Source of the DNA: Mycobacterium sp.
Lineage (GTDB): Bacteria; Actinomycetota; Actinomycetes; Mycobacteriales; Mycobacteriaceae
Direction: 5' to 3'
Length of the DNA stretch: 40,292 nt
Assembly: GCA_025963385.1 (NCBI GenBank)
Contig: JAOPUT010000377.1
Coordinates: forward strand, 1-40,292
Shown here: in pieces, positions 27,703-37,351 of the stretch
Position numbering within the stretch: position 1 is the first letter of the stretch
Layout of the letters: every line of letters starts with the position of its first letter
Translations under genes and position numbers: made by a program
Notes under the pieces: generated by a model
Database searches by the model: none
The model's input: the letters and a program-made list of their open reading frames with translations, nothing else
What the model was told of the DNA's origin: nothing

Positions 27703-28378
27703 ACGTGTCCCGTCCCACGGCCTGAGGGAACGCAAGAAGATCCGAACCCGCGCGACGCTGATCGAGGCCGCCGCCGAGCTGTGCCTCAAGCAGGGTTTCG
27801 ACAACACCACCGTCGAGCAGATCGCCGCGGCGGCGGACGTGTCGCCGAGGACCTTCAGCCGGTACTTCCCGACGAAGGAGTCGGTCATCACCGCGATGAC
27901 CGGCGACATGGACAGCTACCTCGCCGACGCTCTGAGCGAGCAGCCGACCGACGTCAACGAGTATGAGGCGATGCTGCGCGCGCATCTCGAGGTGTTCGGC
28001 CCCGAACGGGGCTTCACGACACCGGGCTTCAAACGCATGGCCGTCCTGATTCAGATCATCAACAACGCCGAGTCGCTGCGGTCGTCGGCCTTCCTGCACC
28101 AGCGGGCGGTCGAGGAGAGGGTGGCGTTCACCGTGATGGGACGCCGGATGGGCGTGGCTCCCACCGATCCCGCCGTGCGGATGGTCGCCGACACGTGGAC
28201 GGTGCTGTTCGCGAATGCCTTCGCCGGCCTGGGGATGCCGGGCAACGAGCCGCTCGAACCCCGCGTTCTGTGCGACCGGCTGTGTGCCCAGTACGAGTTG
28301 TTCCGCCGCACCTGGACGCCGTGGTCGGGCGCCAGGAACGCCGAGGGCCAACCCCCCGCAAGCGCACGAAACCGATAG
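27695..28378 (+). CDS. TetR-family regulator, second of a tandem pair
   Basis: A 227-residue regulator starting at ATG 27695 (MAERVPSHGLRERKKIRTRATL), overlapping the previous gene by eight bases in another frame. The DNA-binding domain is about 80 percent identical to that of its neighbour by direct comparison over 55 residues, and the segment DVSPRTFSRYFPTK is the same in both. The C-terminal domain has diverged (GFTTPGFKRMAVLIQIINNAESLR). This looks like a local gene duplication followed by divergence of the ligand domain. Both could read the same operator, or form a mixed dimer. gltA2 begins 62 bp downstream. Confidence 0.93.
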   Translation: MAERVPSHGLRERKKIRTRATLIEAAAELCLKQGFDNTTVEQIAAAADVSPRTFSRYFPTKESVITAMTGDMDSYLADALSEQPTDVNEYEAMLRAHLEVFGPERGFTTPGFKRMAVLIQIINNAESLRSSAFLHQRAVEERVAFTVMGRRMGVAPTDPAVRMVADTWTVLFANAFAGLGMPGNEPLEPRVLCDRLCAQYELFRRTWTPWSGARNAEGQPPASARNR

Positions 28379-28440
28379 CGACTACCTTCCACTAGTGACG
28401 GACAGCTTCGTTCCGGTCGCCAACCGCAGAAGGGGTTAAC

Positions 28441-29745
<1,305 letters not shown>

Positions 29746-29749
29746 TCCT

Positions 29750-29819
29750 TTGTGTCTGCTGACACAACCGTTTGCAACGGTAATAGTTGTAGGTTCACAA
29801 TAGTTGTGTGAACACAACT
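29750..29819. promoter_or_regulatory. Array of inverted repeats at the DHA2 pump promoter (probable MarR operators)
   Basis: Three inverted repeats are packed into 70 bp. TTGTGTC-N4-GACACAA spans 29750-29767; GTTCACA-N7-TGTGAAC spans 29793-29813; AGTTGTGT-GA-ACACAACT spans 29802-29819. A shorter hairpin ACCGTT-TGC-AACGGT is at 29767-29781, and AATAGTTGT is repeated directly at 29782 and 29799. The third repeat covers the GTG start codon at 29808. CACAAT at 29796-29801 lies six bases before that codon and TTGCAA at 29772-29777 is 18 bp further up, a possible leaderless promoter. The encoded MarR protein is the obvious candidate ligand. Confidence 0.7.
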
Positions 29820-31295
29820 GATCGGCCTGGTCGGCGGCGGTCCGCCTCCATCGATACGCTGACGCCCCGGCGCAAGGCCATCGTCCTGGTCTCCTGCTGC
29901 CTGAGCCTGCTCATCGTGTCGATGGACGCCACCATCGTCAACGTCGCGATCCCGAGCATCCGCACCGACCTCCATGCGTCGCCGTCGCAGCTGCAGTGGG
30001 TCGTCGACGTCTATACGCTGGTGCTGGCGTCACTGCTGATGCTGTCGGGCGCGACGGGTGACCGCTTCGGCCGTCGGCGCGTGTTCCAGATCGGCCTCAC
30101 CGTCTTCGCCGTCGGCTCCCTGCTGTGCAGCGTGGCACCCAACATCGAGACGCTGATCGCTGCCCGCCTGGTGCAGGCCATCGGCGGCTCGATGCTCAAT
30201 CCCGTTGCGCTGTCCATCATCTCGCAGGTCTTCACCGGCCGGGTCGAGCGCGCTCGCGCGTTGGGGTTCTGGGGTGCGGTGGTCGGCATCTCGATGGCAC
30301 TCGGCCCGGTGGTCGGCGGCTTCCTGATCGAACTGATCAGCTGGCGGGCCGTCTTCTGGATCAATCTGCCGATCTGCGCGGCGGCCATCGTGTTGACGGC
30401 GATCTTCGTGCCGGAGACCAAGTCGCTCACCATGCGCAACATCGACCCGGTCGGTCAGGGCCTTGCCGTGCTGTTCCTGTTCGGCGTGGTGTTCGCTCTC
30501 ATCGAAGGCCCGGAACAGGGGTGGAGCAACCCGCGCGTCATCGTGATGGCCGTGATCGCGGTGGCCGCGTTCGTCGCCTTCCTGCGCTACGAGGCCAGGC
30601 GGCACGACCCGTTCATCGACCTTCGTTTCTTCCGCAGCATCCCCTTCGCGTCGGCTACGCTCACCGCCGTGTGCGCCTTCTCGGCCTGGGGTGCGTTCCT
30701 CTTCATGATGTCGCTGTACCTGCAGGGCGAGCGTGGCTACTCCGCAATGCACACCGGCCTCATCTACCTGCCGATAGCCATTGGCGCGCTCGTCTTCTCG
30801 CCCATCTCGGGTCGTCTGGTCGGACGGTTCGGGGCGCGGCCGTCACTTCTCGCGGCAGGCGTGTTGATCACCACCGCGTCCGTCCTGCTGACCTTCCTCA
30901 CCGTAACCACCCCGGTGTGGATGCTGCTGGTGAACTTCGCGGTGTTCGGCATCGGGTTCTCGATGATCAACGCGCCCATCACGAACGCCGCGGTGAGCGG
31001 CATGCCCCTGGACCGCGCGGGTGCCGCCTCGGCCGTGACGTCCACCAGCAGGCAGATCGGCGTGAGTATCGGTGTGGCGCTGTGTGGTTCGGTCGCGGGG
31101 GGCGCACTCACTCGGAGTGGGACGGACTTCGCCGCCGCGGCGCGGCCGCTGTGGTTCGTGTGCGTCGGCCTCGGCCTCGTCATCTTCGCGCTCGCGTTCC
31201 TGTCGACATCGCCACGTGCGGTCCGGTCGGCCGAGCGCCTCGCCCCGCTGATCGCGGGCGACGCCGCGCCAAGGGTGGGCGCCAATGTCGGCTGA
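29808..31295 (+). CDS. DHA2-family MFS drug efflux pump (EmrB/QacA type)
   Basis: A 495-residue transporter with about 14 membrane helices. It starts at GTG 29808 (MNTTDRPGRRRSASIDTLTPRRK), inside an operator palindrome. Family motifs are the first-helix LIVSMDATIVNVAIPSI (the D1 motif of 14-helix exporters), LLMLSGATGDRFGRRRVFQIG (motif A), the helix-5 motif FWGAVVGISMALGPVVGGFLIE (motif C of antiporters) and the following SWRAVFWINLPI. It probably exports drugs or lipophilic compounds against a proton gradient. The stop overlaps the start of the marR gene, so the pair forms an operon. This pump-regulator pair lies outside the M. tuberculosis order I recall. Confidence 0.94.
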   Translation: MNTTDRPGRRRSASIDTLTPRRKAIVLVSCCLSLLIVSMDATIVNVAIPSIRTDLHASPSQLQWVVDVYTLVLASLLMLSGATGDRFGRRRVFQIGLTVFAVGSLLCSVAPNIETLIAARLVQAIGGSMLNPVALSIISQVFTGRVERARALGFWGAVVGISMALGPVVGGFLIELISWRAVFWINLPICAAAIVLTAIFVPETKSLTMRNIDPVGQGLAVLFLFGVVFALIEGPEQGWSNPRVIVMAVIAVAAFVAFLRYEARRHDPFIDLRFFRSIPFASATLTAVCAFSAWGAFLFMMSLYLQGERGYSAMHTGLIYLPIAIGALVFSPISGRLVGRFGARPSLLAAGVLITTASVLLTFLTVTTPVWMLLVNFAVFGIGFSMINAPITNAAVSGMPLDRAGAASAVTSTSRQIGVSIGVALCGSVAGGALTRSGTDFAAAARPLWFVCVGLGLVIFALAFLSTSPRAVRSAERLAPLIAGDAAPRVGANVG

Positions 31296-31704
31296 ACCGA
31301 TCGCCGATGAGGTGTGGCGCGCCATGGCTGCCGTGGTGTTCGACAACCGCGACGCCTGGAAGCGTGACGTCATCGAGACCACGGGGTTGCCCTTCAGCAG
31401 GGTTCGAGTGCTGAGACGGCTGGCCAGGCGCCCGATGACGGCCAAGGAGATCGCGGAGGCCGCGACGATGGACGCACCGGCGACCAGTGTCGCCGTCAAC
31501 GATCTCGAGGAACGCGGACTCGTTGTGCGAGAAGCAGATCCGAACAATCGGCGGTCCAAGGTGATTTCGCTGACCGACGAAGGGTGCCGCGTCGTAGCGA
31601 ACATCGAGCGAGTGGAGGATCCCGCTCCGCCACCCTTCTCGTCGCTCAGTGCTGCCGAATTGTCGACTTTGCAGGCGATTTTGGCGAAGTTGGCGGACGG
31701 CTGA
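31285..31704 (+). CDS. MarR-family regulator of the DHA2 pump
   Basis: A 139-residue winged-helix regulator starting at ATG 31285 (MSAEPIADEVWRAMAAVVFDN), overlapping the pump gene by 11 bp. The DNA-binding part is RPMTAKEIAEAATMDAPATSVAVNDLEERGLVV, with the wing READPNNRRSKVISLTDEG. MarR proteins commonly repress the pump gene they accompany and release the DNA on binding a drug-like ligand. The inverted repeats at 29750-29819 are the likely binding sites. Ligand and targets are not known. Confidence 0.92.
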   Translation: MSAEPIADEVWRAMAAVVFDNRDAWKRDVIETTGLPFSRVRVLRRLARRPMTAKEIAEAATMDAPATSVAVNDLEERGLVVREADPNNRRSKVISLTDEGCRVVANIERVEDPAPPPFSSLSAAELSTLQAILAKLADG

Positions 31705-31808
31705 CTGAGAAGGGTCCCGTCGATTTATTGACGTGCCCGCATGGGCGTGATTGCCTATCCTGAGATCTCCGGGTGGCTCGGGGCCGCCAAGAGGGGGCAG
31801 GCACCGTG

Positions 31809-34800
31809 ATGCCGACGTGCGGTAGATGTGGCGCAGAGCAACGCGATGGCGCCAGATTTTGCGATGCGTGCGGGTCGGCGGTGGTCTTCGTCGACGAGCG
31901 CGCGGAGTTCAAACAGGTCACCGTGTTGTTCGCTGACGTCGTGCAGTCCATGGACATCGCCGCTGCTCTTGGCCCAGAGCGGTTGCGCAACATCATGACT
32001 GAGCTGTTCGCCGCCTCGACCAGGGTGGTGCGTCGCTATGGCGGCACCGTCGACAAGTTCACCGGCGACGGGATCATGGCTCTGTTCGGGGCGCCGGTCG
32101 CCTTCGAGGACCACGCAGTGCGCGGTTGCCTGGCGGCTCTCGGCCTTCAACGTGAAATGCAGCGCCTGGCCGTCGACTTCCGCCGCGAAGGTGTCGACAT
32201 GGCCATTCGGGTCGGCCTCAATTCTGGCCGCGTCGTCACGGGAAGGCTTGGCTCTGAACCGCTCTCGTACACCGCGATCGGAGAGCAGGTCGGGATGGCG
32301 CAGCGAATGGAATCGGTTGCTGCGCCCGGTGGCGTGATGATCTCCGAGTCCACGGCGAGGCTCGTCGAGGACGTCGTCGACCTCAGTGAACCCGAGTTCC
32401 TCTTCGTGAAGGGAAGGGCGCGGCCGGTTTCCGTGCGCAGGTTGCTGCAAATCAGGCCGCATCACGTGCTTTCGGGTCGCGTCGACGGCCCACTCGTCGG
32501 CAGACGATGGGAGATGGCGGCCCTGGAAGGCATCTTCGAAGGCGTCGTCGACGGACACGGGGGTGCCAGCGTCGGTCTGTGCGGTCCCGCCGGAATCGGC
32601 AAGAGTCGACTAGTGCGTGAGTTGGCTGCGACCGCCGCCACCGGCGGTGTCCAGGTGTTCCGCGCGACCTCCCAGGCGCACACGACGGATCTCCCGTTCC
32701 ACGTCGTCGGGCAACTGCTTCGCGTCGTGCTGGGGGTTGGCGATTCGGACTCCGACGCAGACAGGGCGCGAGTCGAGGAGCAGCTGCCCGAGGCAGGCAG
32801 GGAAGACCTGATGCTCCTCGGCGACCTGCTCGGCATCAACGAACCCGACGCCGCGGTGCCGCGACTCGATCCCGATGCCAGGCGCAGACGTCTGACGGCC
32901 TTGATCAGGTCGGCATGGACGACCCAGAGATCGCCCGCCATGTACGTGATCGAGAACGCCCAGTGGATCGACGAGGTCAGTGAATCCATGCTGGCTGACT
33001 TCACCGCGGTGATATCCCGCACCAAGTCGATGGTGCTGATCACCTACCGGTCCGAATACCGTGGGGTGCTGTCGCGACTGCCGGACGGGCAGACGATCAA
33101 CCTTGCGCCGCTTAGTCGTTCGGAGACCTCCGCGCTGATCGCCGAGCAGTTGGGCGCCGACCGGTCGGTCACGGACCTGTCGGCGATCATCGCCGACCGC
33201 GCCCTCGGCAATCCGTTCTTCGTCAAGGAGATCGTGCGGGATCTGGCGGAGCGGGACGTCCTGCACGGCGATCGGGGCCGCTACACGTTCAACGCGGCCG
33301 TCACCGAGGTCACGGTGCCGCCCACCCTGCACGCCGTCATCTCGGCGCGGATCGATCGGCTCGGTGCAGACGCGAAGCGCACCCTCAACGCGGCCGCTGT
33401 CATCGGCTCGCGATTCAGTGCCGATCTCTTGACCGCGGTCGGCGTCGATCCGCTCTTCGATGCACTGGTCGAGGCCGAACTGGTGGACCAGGTGAAGTTC
33501 TCGTCCCCCGAGGAATACGTGTTCCGGCAGCCCATGATCCGGACGGTCGCCTACGAATCCCAGTTGACGGCCGACCGTGCCGACGTGCACCGCCGGTTGG
33601 CCATGGCCCTCGAGGAGCGCGATCCCGCCCTGGCCGACGAGAACGCCGCCCTGATCGCCGAGCATCTCGAGGCGGCAGGGGAACTGGCCGCGGCGTGCGG
33701 CTGGCACATGAGGGCGGGGGCGTGGTCGAGGAACCGGGACATCGCGGCGGCAAGGAGGAGCTGGGCGCGGGCCCGGCACGTCGCTCGTGCCCTGCCTGCC
33801 CAGGACCCGGACCGGCTGGCCATGCTGATCGCCGCGGGCACACTGCTCTGCGCGACGGCCTACCGGACGGCGGCCAGCATGTCGGACTCCGGATTTCGAG
33901 AGGTACGCGAGCTGACCGCGGCGGCCGGAGACAAGCGGTCCCTGGCCGTCGCGATGATCGGCCATATGACCGATCACATGGTGCACGGCATGGTGCGTGA
34001 GGCTTCGCGGCTCGGCACCGAGGCGCTCAACCTGCTCGACGCGATCGACGACCCGACGCTGACGGTCGCCCTTTCGGCGGTACCGCTGGTGGCCAAGCAC
34101 GAGACTGGTGAGATCGCCGACATCCTGACGCGATCGCAACTGATGATCGACCTTGCCGATGGCGATCCGGCCATGGGAGACATCGTCTTTGGCTCACCCC
34201 TGGCCCTCGGGCTGGTGTTTCGCGGCATCGCCAGGTGTTGGTTGGGCATCGTCGGCTGGCGGGAAGATCTCGACGACGCCCTCGCGATGGCGAGCCAGGT
34301 CGATCGGTTGACCTTCAGCAAGAGCGTTGCCTACAAGCACAGCGTGACGACCCTGCAGGGTGTACTGGTGCCCGACGACGCCACGCTCCGCGAGGTCGAG
34401 GAGGCGATGGTCGTCGCGTCCGACACCGGAGACCACCACGCGGTGGGTCTTGCGATGTACTGCCTGGGCGGCGTGTTGCTCGAAAGAGGCGCTGCCGACC
34501 GCGAGCGAGGCAGGTTGCTGCTGGCGGAGATTCGCGAGATGTGCGAGAGCGGGCACTTCTACCGGAGCGAACTTCCCGTGCTCGACCTGTTGGATGCGCG
34601 CGAGGTGGCGCGCGACGGCGATCTGGACGCTGGCGTCGACCGGATGCGCGCCGTCGTCGACGACGCCTTCGGCCGCGGGCAGTTGGCACACGGCGTCACG
34701 GCGGCCGGGATTCTGGTGGAGACCCTGCTCGAGCGCGACGGCGACGGCGATGTGCGGGAAGCCGAGGCGGCGACGGAGCGTTTGGTCGGTGCAGGCGTGG

Positions 34801-35069
34801 ACGGACTCGTCCTCGTCGACGTCATCGTCCTGCGGCTGCGGGCGCTGCTGGCCAGGGCAGGCGGCGACGAGGCCGCGTTCGGTGACCTGGTCAGTCGATA
34901 CCGCGCCAAGGCGTCGGCACTCGGTTACGAGGGACATGTCGCGATGGCGGACGCACTGACCGTCAGCCCGGCGCGGCCCGCCGGGTCTCCAGCACAGCCA
35001 TCGCAGCGTTGTGGCCGCCGATTCCCGATACGGCACCCCCGCGCCGGGCCCCCGAGCCGCACAACATGA
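31809..35069 (+). CDS. Adenylate/guanylate cyclase-like domain, STAND ATPase and TPR signalling protein
   Basis: A very large cytoplasmic protein (1086 residues from ATG 31809; the frame is open to 31773). It has a good GAGGGGG ribosome binding site. Order: a zinc ribbon (Cys4, Cys7, Cys18, Cys21); a class III cyclase domain at about 32-205; an AAA/STAND ATPase at about 215-500 with Walker A GPAGIGKSRLV and Walker-B-like YVIENAQWID; then a long helical, TPR-like region. No LuxR helix-turn-helix is seen at the C-terminus. In the cyclase domain the metal aspartates (Asp43, Asp87) and Lys83 are present, but the motif usually reading GDxVNxAxR is GEQVGMAQR, so the transition-state Asn is Gly162. 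It may be a nucleotide sensor rather than an active cyclase. Similar proteins (Rv0890c and Rv0891c type) occur in mycobacteria. Its last 35 codons overlap the convergent oxidoreductase gene. Confidence 0.9.
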   Translation: MPTCGRCGAEQRDGARFCDACGSAVVFVDERAEFKQVTVLFADVVQSMDIAAALGPERLRNIMTELFAASTRVVRRYGGTVDKFTGDGIMALFGAPVAFEDHAVRGCLAALGLQREMQRLAVDFRREGVDMAIRVGLNSGRVVTGRLGSEPLSYTAIGEQVGMAQRMESVAAPGGVMISESTARLVEDVVDLSEPEFLFVKGRARPVSVRRLLQIRPHHVLSGRVDGPLVGRRWEMAALEGIFEGVVDGHGGASVGLCGPAGIGKSRLVRELAATAATGGVQVFRATSQAHTTDLPFHVVGQLLRVVLGVGDSDSDADRARVEEQLPEAGREDLMLLGDLLGINEPDAAVPRLDPDARRRRLTALIRSAWTTQRSPAMYVIENAQWIDEVSESMLADFTAVISRTKSMVLITYRSEYRGVLSRLPDGQTINLAPLSRSETSALIAEQLGADRSVTDLSAIIADRALGNPFFVKEIVRDLAERDVLHGDRGRYTFNAAVTEVTVPPTLHAVISARIDRLGADAKRTLNAAAVIGSRFSADLLTAVGVDPLFDALVEAELVDQVKFSSPEEYVFRQPMIRTVAYESQLTADRADVHRRLAMALEERDPALADENAALIAEHLEAAGELAAACGWHMRAGAWSRNRDIAAARRSWARARHVARALPAQDPDRLAMLIAAGTLLCATAYRTAASMSDSGFREVRELTAAAGDKRSLAVAMIGHMTDHMVHGMVREASRLGTEALNLLDAIDDPTLTVALSAVPLVAKHETGEIADILTRSQLMIDLADGDPAMGDIVFGSPLALGLVFRGIARCWLGIVGWREDLDDALAMASQVDRLTFSKSVAYKHSVTTLQGVLVPDDATLREVEEAMVVASDTGDHHAVGLAMYCLGGVLLERGAADRERGRLLLAEIREMCESGHFYRSELPVLDLLDAREVARDGDLDAGVDRMRAVVDDAFGRGQLAHGVTAAGILVETLLERDGDGDVREAEAATERLVGAGVDGLVLVDVIVLRLRALLARAGGDEAAFGDLVSRYRAKASALGYEGHVAMADALTVSPARPAGSPAQPSQRCGRRFPIRHPRAGPPSRTT

Positions 35070-36540
35070 TCCGGTCGTGACCGGTGGCGACGCCCCAGCG
35101 GCGGGCTGGGGTGTCGAGCGGCTCGTCGTCGTCGGCGAACGGCCAGCGCAGGCCGCCGTGGAAGATGTTGCCCGCCGTCATGTTCAAGGTGGCCTCGAGA
35201 TCTGCGGTGGTCTTGGCCTCGACGCAGGGCCTGCCGAGGGCGTCCGTCATCAGGACGTCCTGAATGGGTTCGGCGAGAACGGAGTTCAGTGACGCCAGAA
35301 CGGCGTCGGTGAGGGAGCTTCGCGCCGCCTCGGGTCCGGCCGCCACCAGGACGTGCGGGGTGTGGAGCCCGAAGACGGTCAGCGTCTGGGCGCCGGCACG
35401 GCGAAGCTCGTCGGACAAGATGGTGGGATCGGTGAGGGAGTGGCAGTAGATCTCGCACGGCAACGGGTCGGGAGTGCGGCCCGATGCCGCCGCGTCATGG
35501 GCGGAGTCCAGTTGGGTGAGTGTCTCGTTGATGTGGAACGTGCCGCCGAATGCCTGCTCGGCGGTGACGGATCCGTCGTGCAGCCGCGGAAGTCGGCGCA
35601 ACATCAGATTGACCTTCACCTGCGCGCCAGGCGCACCGTCGGGCGCGGGTTGGCCGAGCAACCCGGCAAGTACGGTCGGCGTCACGCCAGAGAGTACGAA
35701 GCGGGCGTGCGCGACGCGATCGTCGCCATCGCTGCGGTAGCGGACCGTGCCATCGGGATCGATCGCGTAAACGTCTGCGCCGGTAACGATCTCGGCGCCA
35801 TGCGCGCACGCGGCCGCGGCGAGCGCGCCGCTGACGGCGCCCATGCCGCCGATCGGCACGTCCCACTCGCCGGTGCCGCTACCCAGCAGGTGATACAGGA
35901 AGCACACGTTCTGCTCCAGCGTCGGGTCGTCGGTTCGCGCGAAGGTGCCGATGAGCGCGTCCGTGGCCATCACACCGCGGAGCAGGTCGCTGTGCACGGC
36001 GTCGGTGATCGCCGAGCCGATGGGCTGCTCCATCATCGACTGCCAGCCCGCGTCGGCGTCGGGGTCGGCACCGCCGAGAACGTGTCTGCGGGCATCGGTG
36101 CGCGAGCGAAGGGGCTGCGTCAGCGTGGGCCACAGCCGCTGGGTGACCGCGCGGCACCGACGGTAGAACTCGTCGTACCCCGGCACGTCCGCGGCAGCAT
36201 CGACCGCGCCGAAGTCACCGCCGGGACCGACCAGCAGACCCGTGCGGCCGCCCGTGGTCGGATCCGGCGTGTAGGACGAATACCGACGCCGTGCCAACCG
36301 GATGCGGGCGCCAAGGTCGTCGGTGATGCCCTTCGGGAGCAGGCTGACGAGATACGAGTACCGCGACAGTCGCGCATCCACACCCTCGAAGGCGTGCGCC
36401 GATACCGCGGCGCCGCCGACGTGGTCGAGCCGTTCCAGTACGGCGACCCGCCGGCCTGCCTTCGCGAGGTAGCCCGCCGCGACCAGGCCGTTGTGACCCC
36501 CGCCGACGACGATGACGTCGAACTGGTCGTCGCGGGTCAT
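34963..36540 (-). CDS. FAD-dependent phytoene-desaturase-like oxidoreductase (Rv0897c-like)
   Basis: A 525-residue flavoprotein of the phytoene dehydrogenase/retinol saturase type. The N-terminal dinucleotide-binding motif is VIVVGGGHNGLVAAGYLAKAGRRVAVLERLDHVGGAA. Other family marks are PIGGMGAVSGALAAAACAHGAEI (substrate and FAD loop), a middle catalytic domain, and the C-terminal FAD-binding RIMLCGSGARRGGAVSGIGGHNAAMAVLE. The start is ATG 36538-36540. The natural substrate is unknown; carotenoid or other polyene substrates are typical for the family but unproven here. The C-terminal coding region overlaps the cyclase/STAND gene by 107 bp. The DUF2630 gene lies directly upstream on the same strand. 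Confidence 0.92.
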   Translation of the reverse strand: MTRDDQFDVIVVGGGHNGLVAAGYLAKAGRRVAVLERLDHVGGAAVSAHAFEGVDARLSRYSYLVSLLPKGITDDLGARIRLARRRYSSYTPDPTTGGRTGLLVGPGGDFGAVDAAADVPGYDEFYRRCRAVTQRLWPTLTQPLRSRTDARRHVLGGADPDADAGWQSMMEQPIGSAITDAVHSDLLRGVMATDALIGTFARTDDPTLEQNVCFLYHLLGSGTGEWDVPIGGMGAVSGALAAAACAHGAEIVTGADVYAIDPDGTVRYRSDGDDRVAHARFVLSGVTPTVLAGLLGQPAPDGAPGAQVKVNLMLRRLPRLHDGSVTAEQAFGGTFHINETLTQLDSAHDAAASGRTPDPLPCEIYCHSLTDPTILSDELRRAGAQTLTVFGLHTPHVLVAAGPEAARSSLTDAVLASLNSVLAEPIQDVLMTDALGRPCVEAKTTADLEATLNMTAGNIFHGGLRWPFADDDEPLDTPARRWGVATGHDRIMLCGSGARRGGAVSGIGGHNAAMAVLETRRAAPG

Positions 36541-36549
36541 CGCGGGGTC

Positions 36550-36810
36550 TCAGCCCAGATAGCCTTCGACTTCGTTCGGGGGGCGCACGCTGGCCTTGTC
36601 GGGGTCCTGCCCCGTCTCGCGCAGCGCGCGGCGCTGTCGCAGCAGGTCCCAACACTGGTCGAGTTGCACCTCGAGGGCGCGGAGCCTGCGGTGCTCCTCG
36701 GTCTCGTCGATCTGGTGGTGCTGAAGCTTGGCCCGCAGTTCCTTCTCTTCTGCGACCAGCTCGTTGACTTGAGCGAGGATGTCTGCGTCTTTATCCGGGT
36801 CCGTGGCCAC
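36550..36810 (-). CDS. DUF2630 small coiled-coil protein (Rv0898c-like)
   Basis: An 86-residue, highly charged helical protein. The start is GTG 36808-36810 (MATDPDKDADILAQVNELVAEEKELRAKL), giving the family length. A heptad-like pattern over about residues 10-60 suggests a coiled coil, followed by a conserved DLLRQRRALRETGQDPDKASVRPPNEVEGYLG tail. It lies nine bases upstream of the oxidoreductase gene and is divergent from the FKBP gene with 31 bp between starts. The function is unknown. Confidence 0.85.
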   Translation of the reverse strand: MATDPDKDADILAQVNELVAEEKELRAKLQHHQIDETEEHRRLRALEVQLDQCWDLLRQRRALRETGQDPDKASVRPPNEVEGYLG

Positions 36811-36841
36811 GCCACCAGTCTGCCCGACTACGGTGTGAAGC

Positions 36842-37204
36842 GTGGCCACTAAACCCGAGATCGAATTTCCCGACGGTCCCGCGCCTGCAGAGCTCGTGAT
36901 CGAGGACATCGTCGTCGGCGACGGTGCCGAGGCCGTACCCGGTGGGAACGTCACGGTGCACTACGTCGGCGTGGAATACGACACCGGCGAGGAGTTCGAC
37001 AGCTCGTGGAATCGCAACGAGTCCATCGAGTTCCCGCTGCGTGGCCTGATCGAGGGCTGGCAGGACGGAATCCCCGGGATGCGCGTCGGCGGTCGCCGTA
37101 AGCTCGTCATCCCACCGGCAAAGGCATACGGGCCTGCCGGATCGGGGCACCGGTTGGCAGGTAAGACGTTGATCTTCGTGATCGACCTGCTCGACGCTAG
37201 CTGA
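36842..37204 (+). CDS. FKBP-type peptidyl-prolyl isomerase
   Basis: A 120-residue single-domain FKBP that catalyses cis-trans isomerisation of prolyl bonds. It starts at GTG 36842 (MATKPEIEFPDGPAPAELVIED). The domain shows the classic elements VTVHYVGVEYDTGEEFDSSWNRNESIEFPL, LIEGWQDGIPGMRVGGRRKLVIPPAKAYG and the C-terminal TLIFVIDLLD. There is no signal peptide, so it acts in the cytoplasm. It lies 147 bp upstream of arfA in the same direction. It is separate from the arf promoter. Confidence 0.95.
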   Translation: MATKPEIEFPDGPAPAELVIEDIVVGDGAEAVPGGNVTVHYVGVEYDTGEEFDSSWNRNESIEFPLRGLIEGWQDGIPGMRVGGRRKLVIPPAKAYGPAGSGHRLAGKTLIFVIDLLDAS

Positions 37205-37251
37205 GTCACGCTTCAGCGAACGCATCGCGGCCGTGAAAGGTTAACCGTCCG

Positions 37252-37257
37252 TATAAT
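37252..37257 (+). promoter_or_regulatory. -10 box of the arfABC operon
   Basis: TATAAT is an exact -10 hexamer 95 bp before the arfA start, in the 147-bp gap after the FKBP gene. No TTGACA-like -35 is at the ideal distance; GTGAAA at 37233-37238 is the nearest loose match. The leader would be about 90 bases and contains GGGAGGG before the ATG. Confidence 0.55.
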
Positions 37258-37351
37258 TCTGGGCATGCCGCCCAGGTTTTCCCATGAACCTCCGCCGATG
37301 GTTACGTAGCCGTCCTAGGCTCGACTCCGTCTCCGACGACAGGGAGGGCCC

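Noticed and set aside
29767..29781. ACCGTT-TGC-AACGGT as a terminator of gltA2
   Set aside because: The stem is only six pairs with no T run after it, and it sits inside an array of other inverted repeats; an operator role is more likely.
31728..31761. TTGACG and TATCCT as a promoter for the cyclase/STAND gene
   Set aside because: The spacer is 22 bp, too long for the main sigma factor; no other support.
35353..36852. 499-codon plus-strand frame opposite the phytoene-desaturase-like gene
   Set aside because: No domain; it spans the oxidoreductase and DUF2630 genes, whose own frames carry clear motifs.
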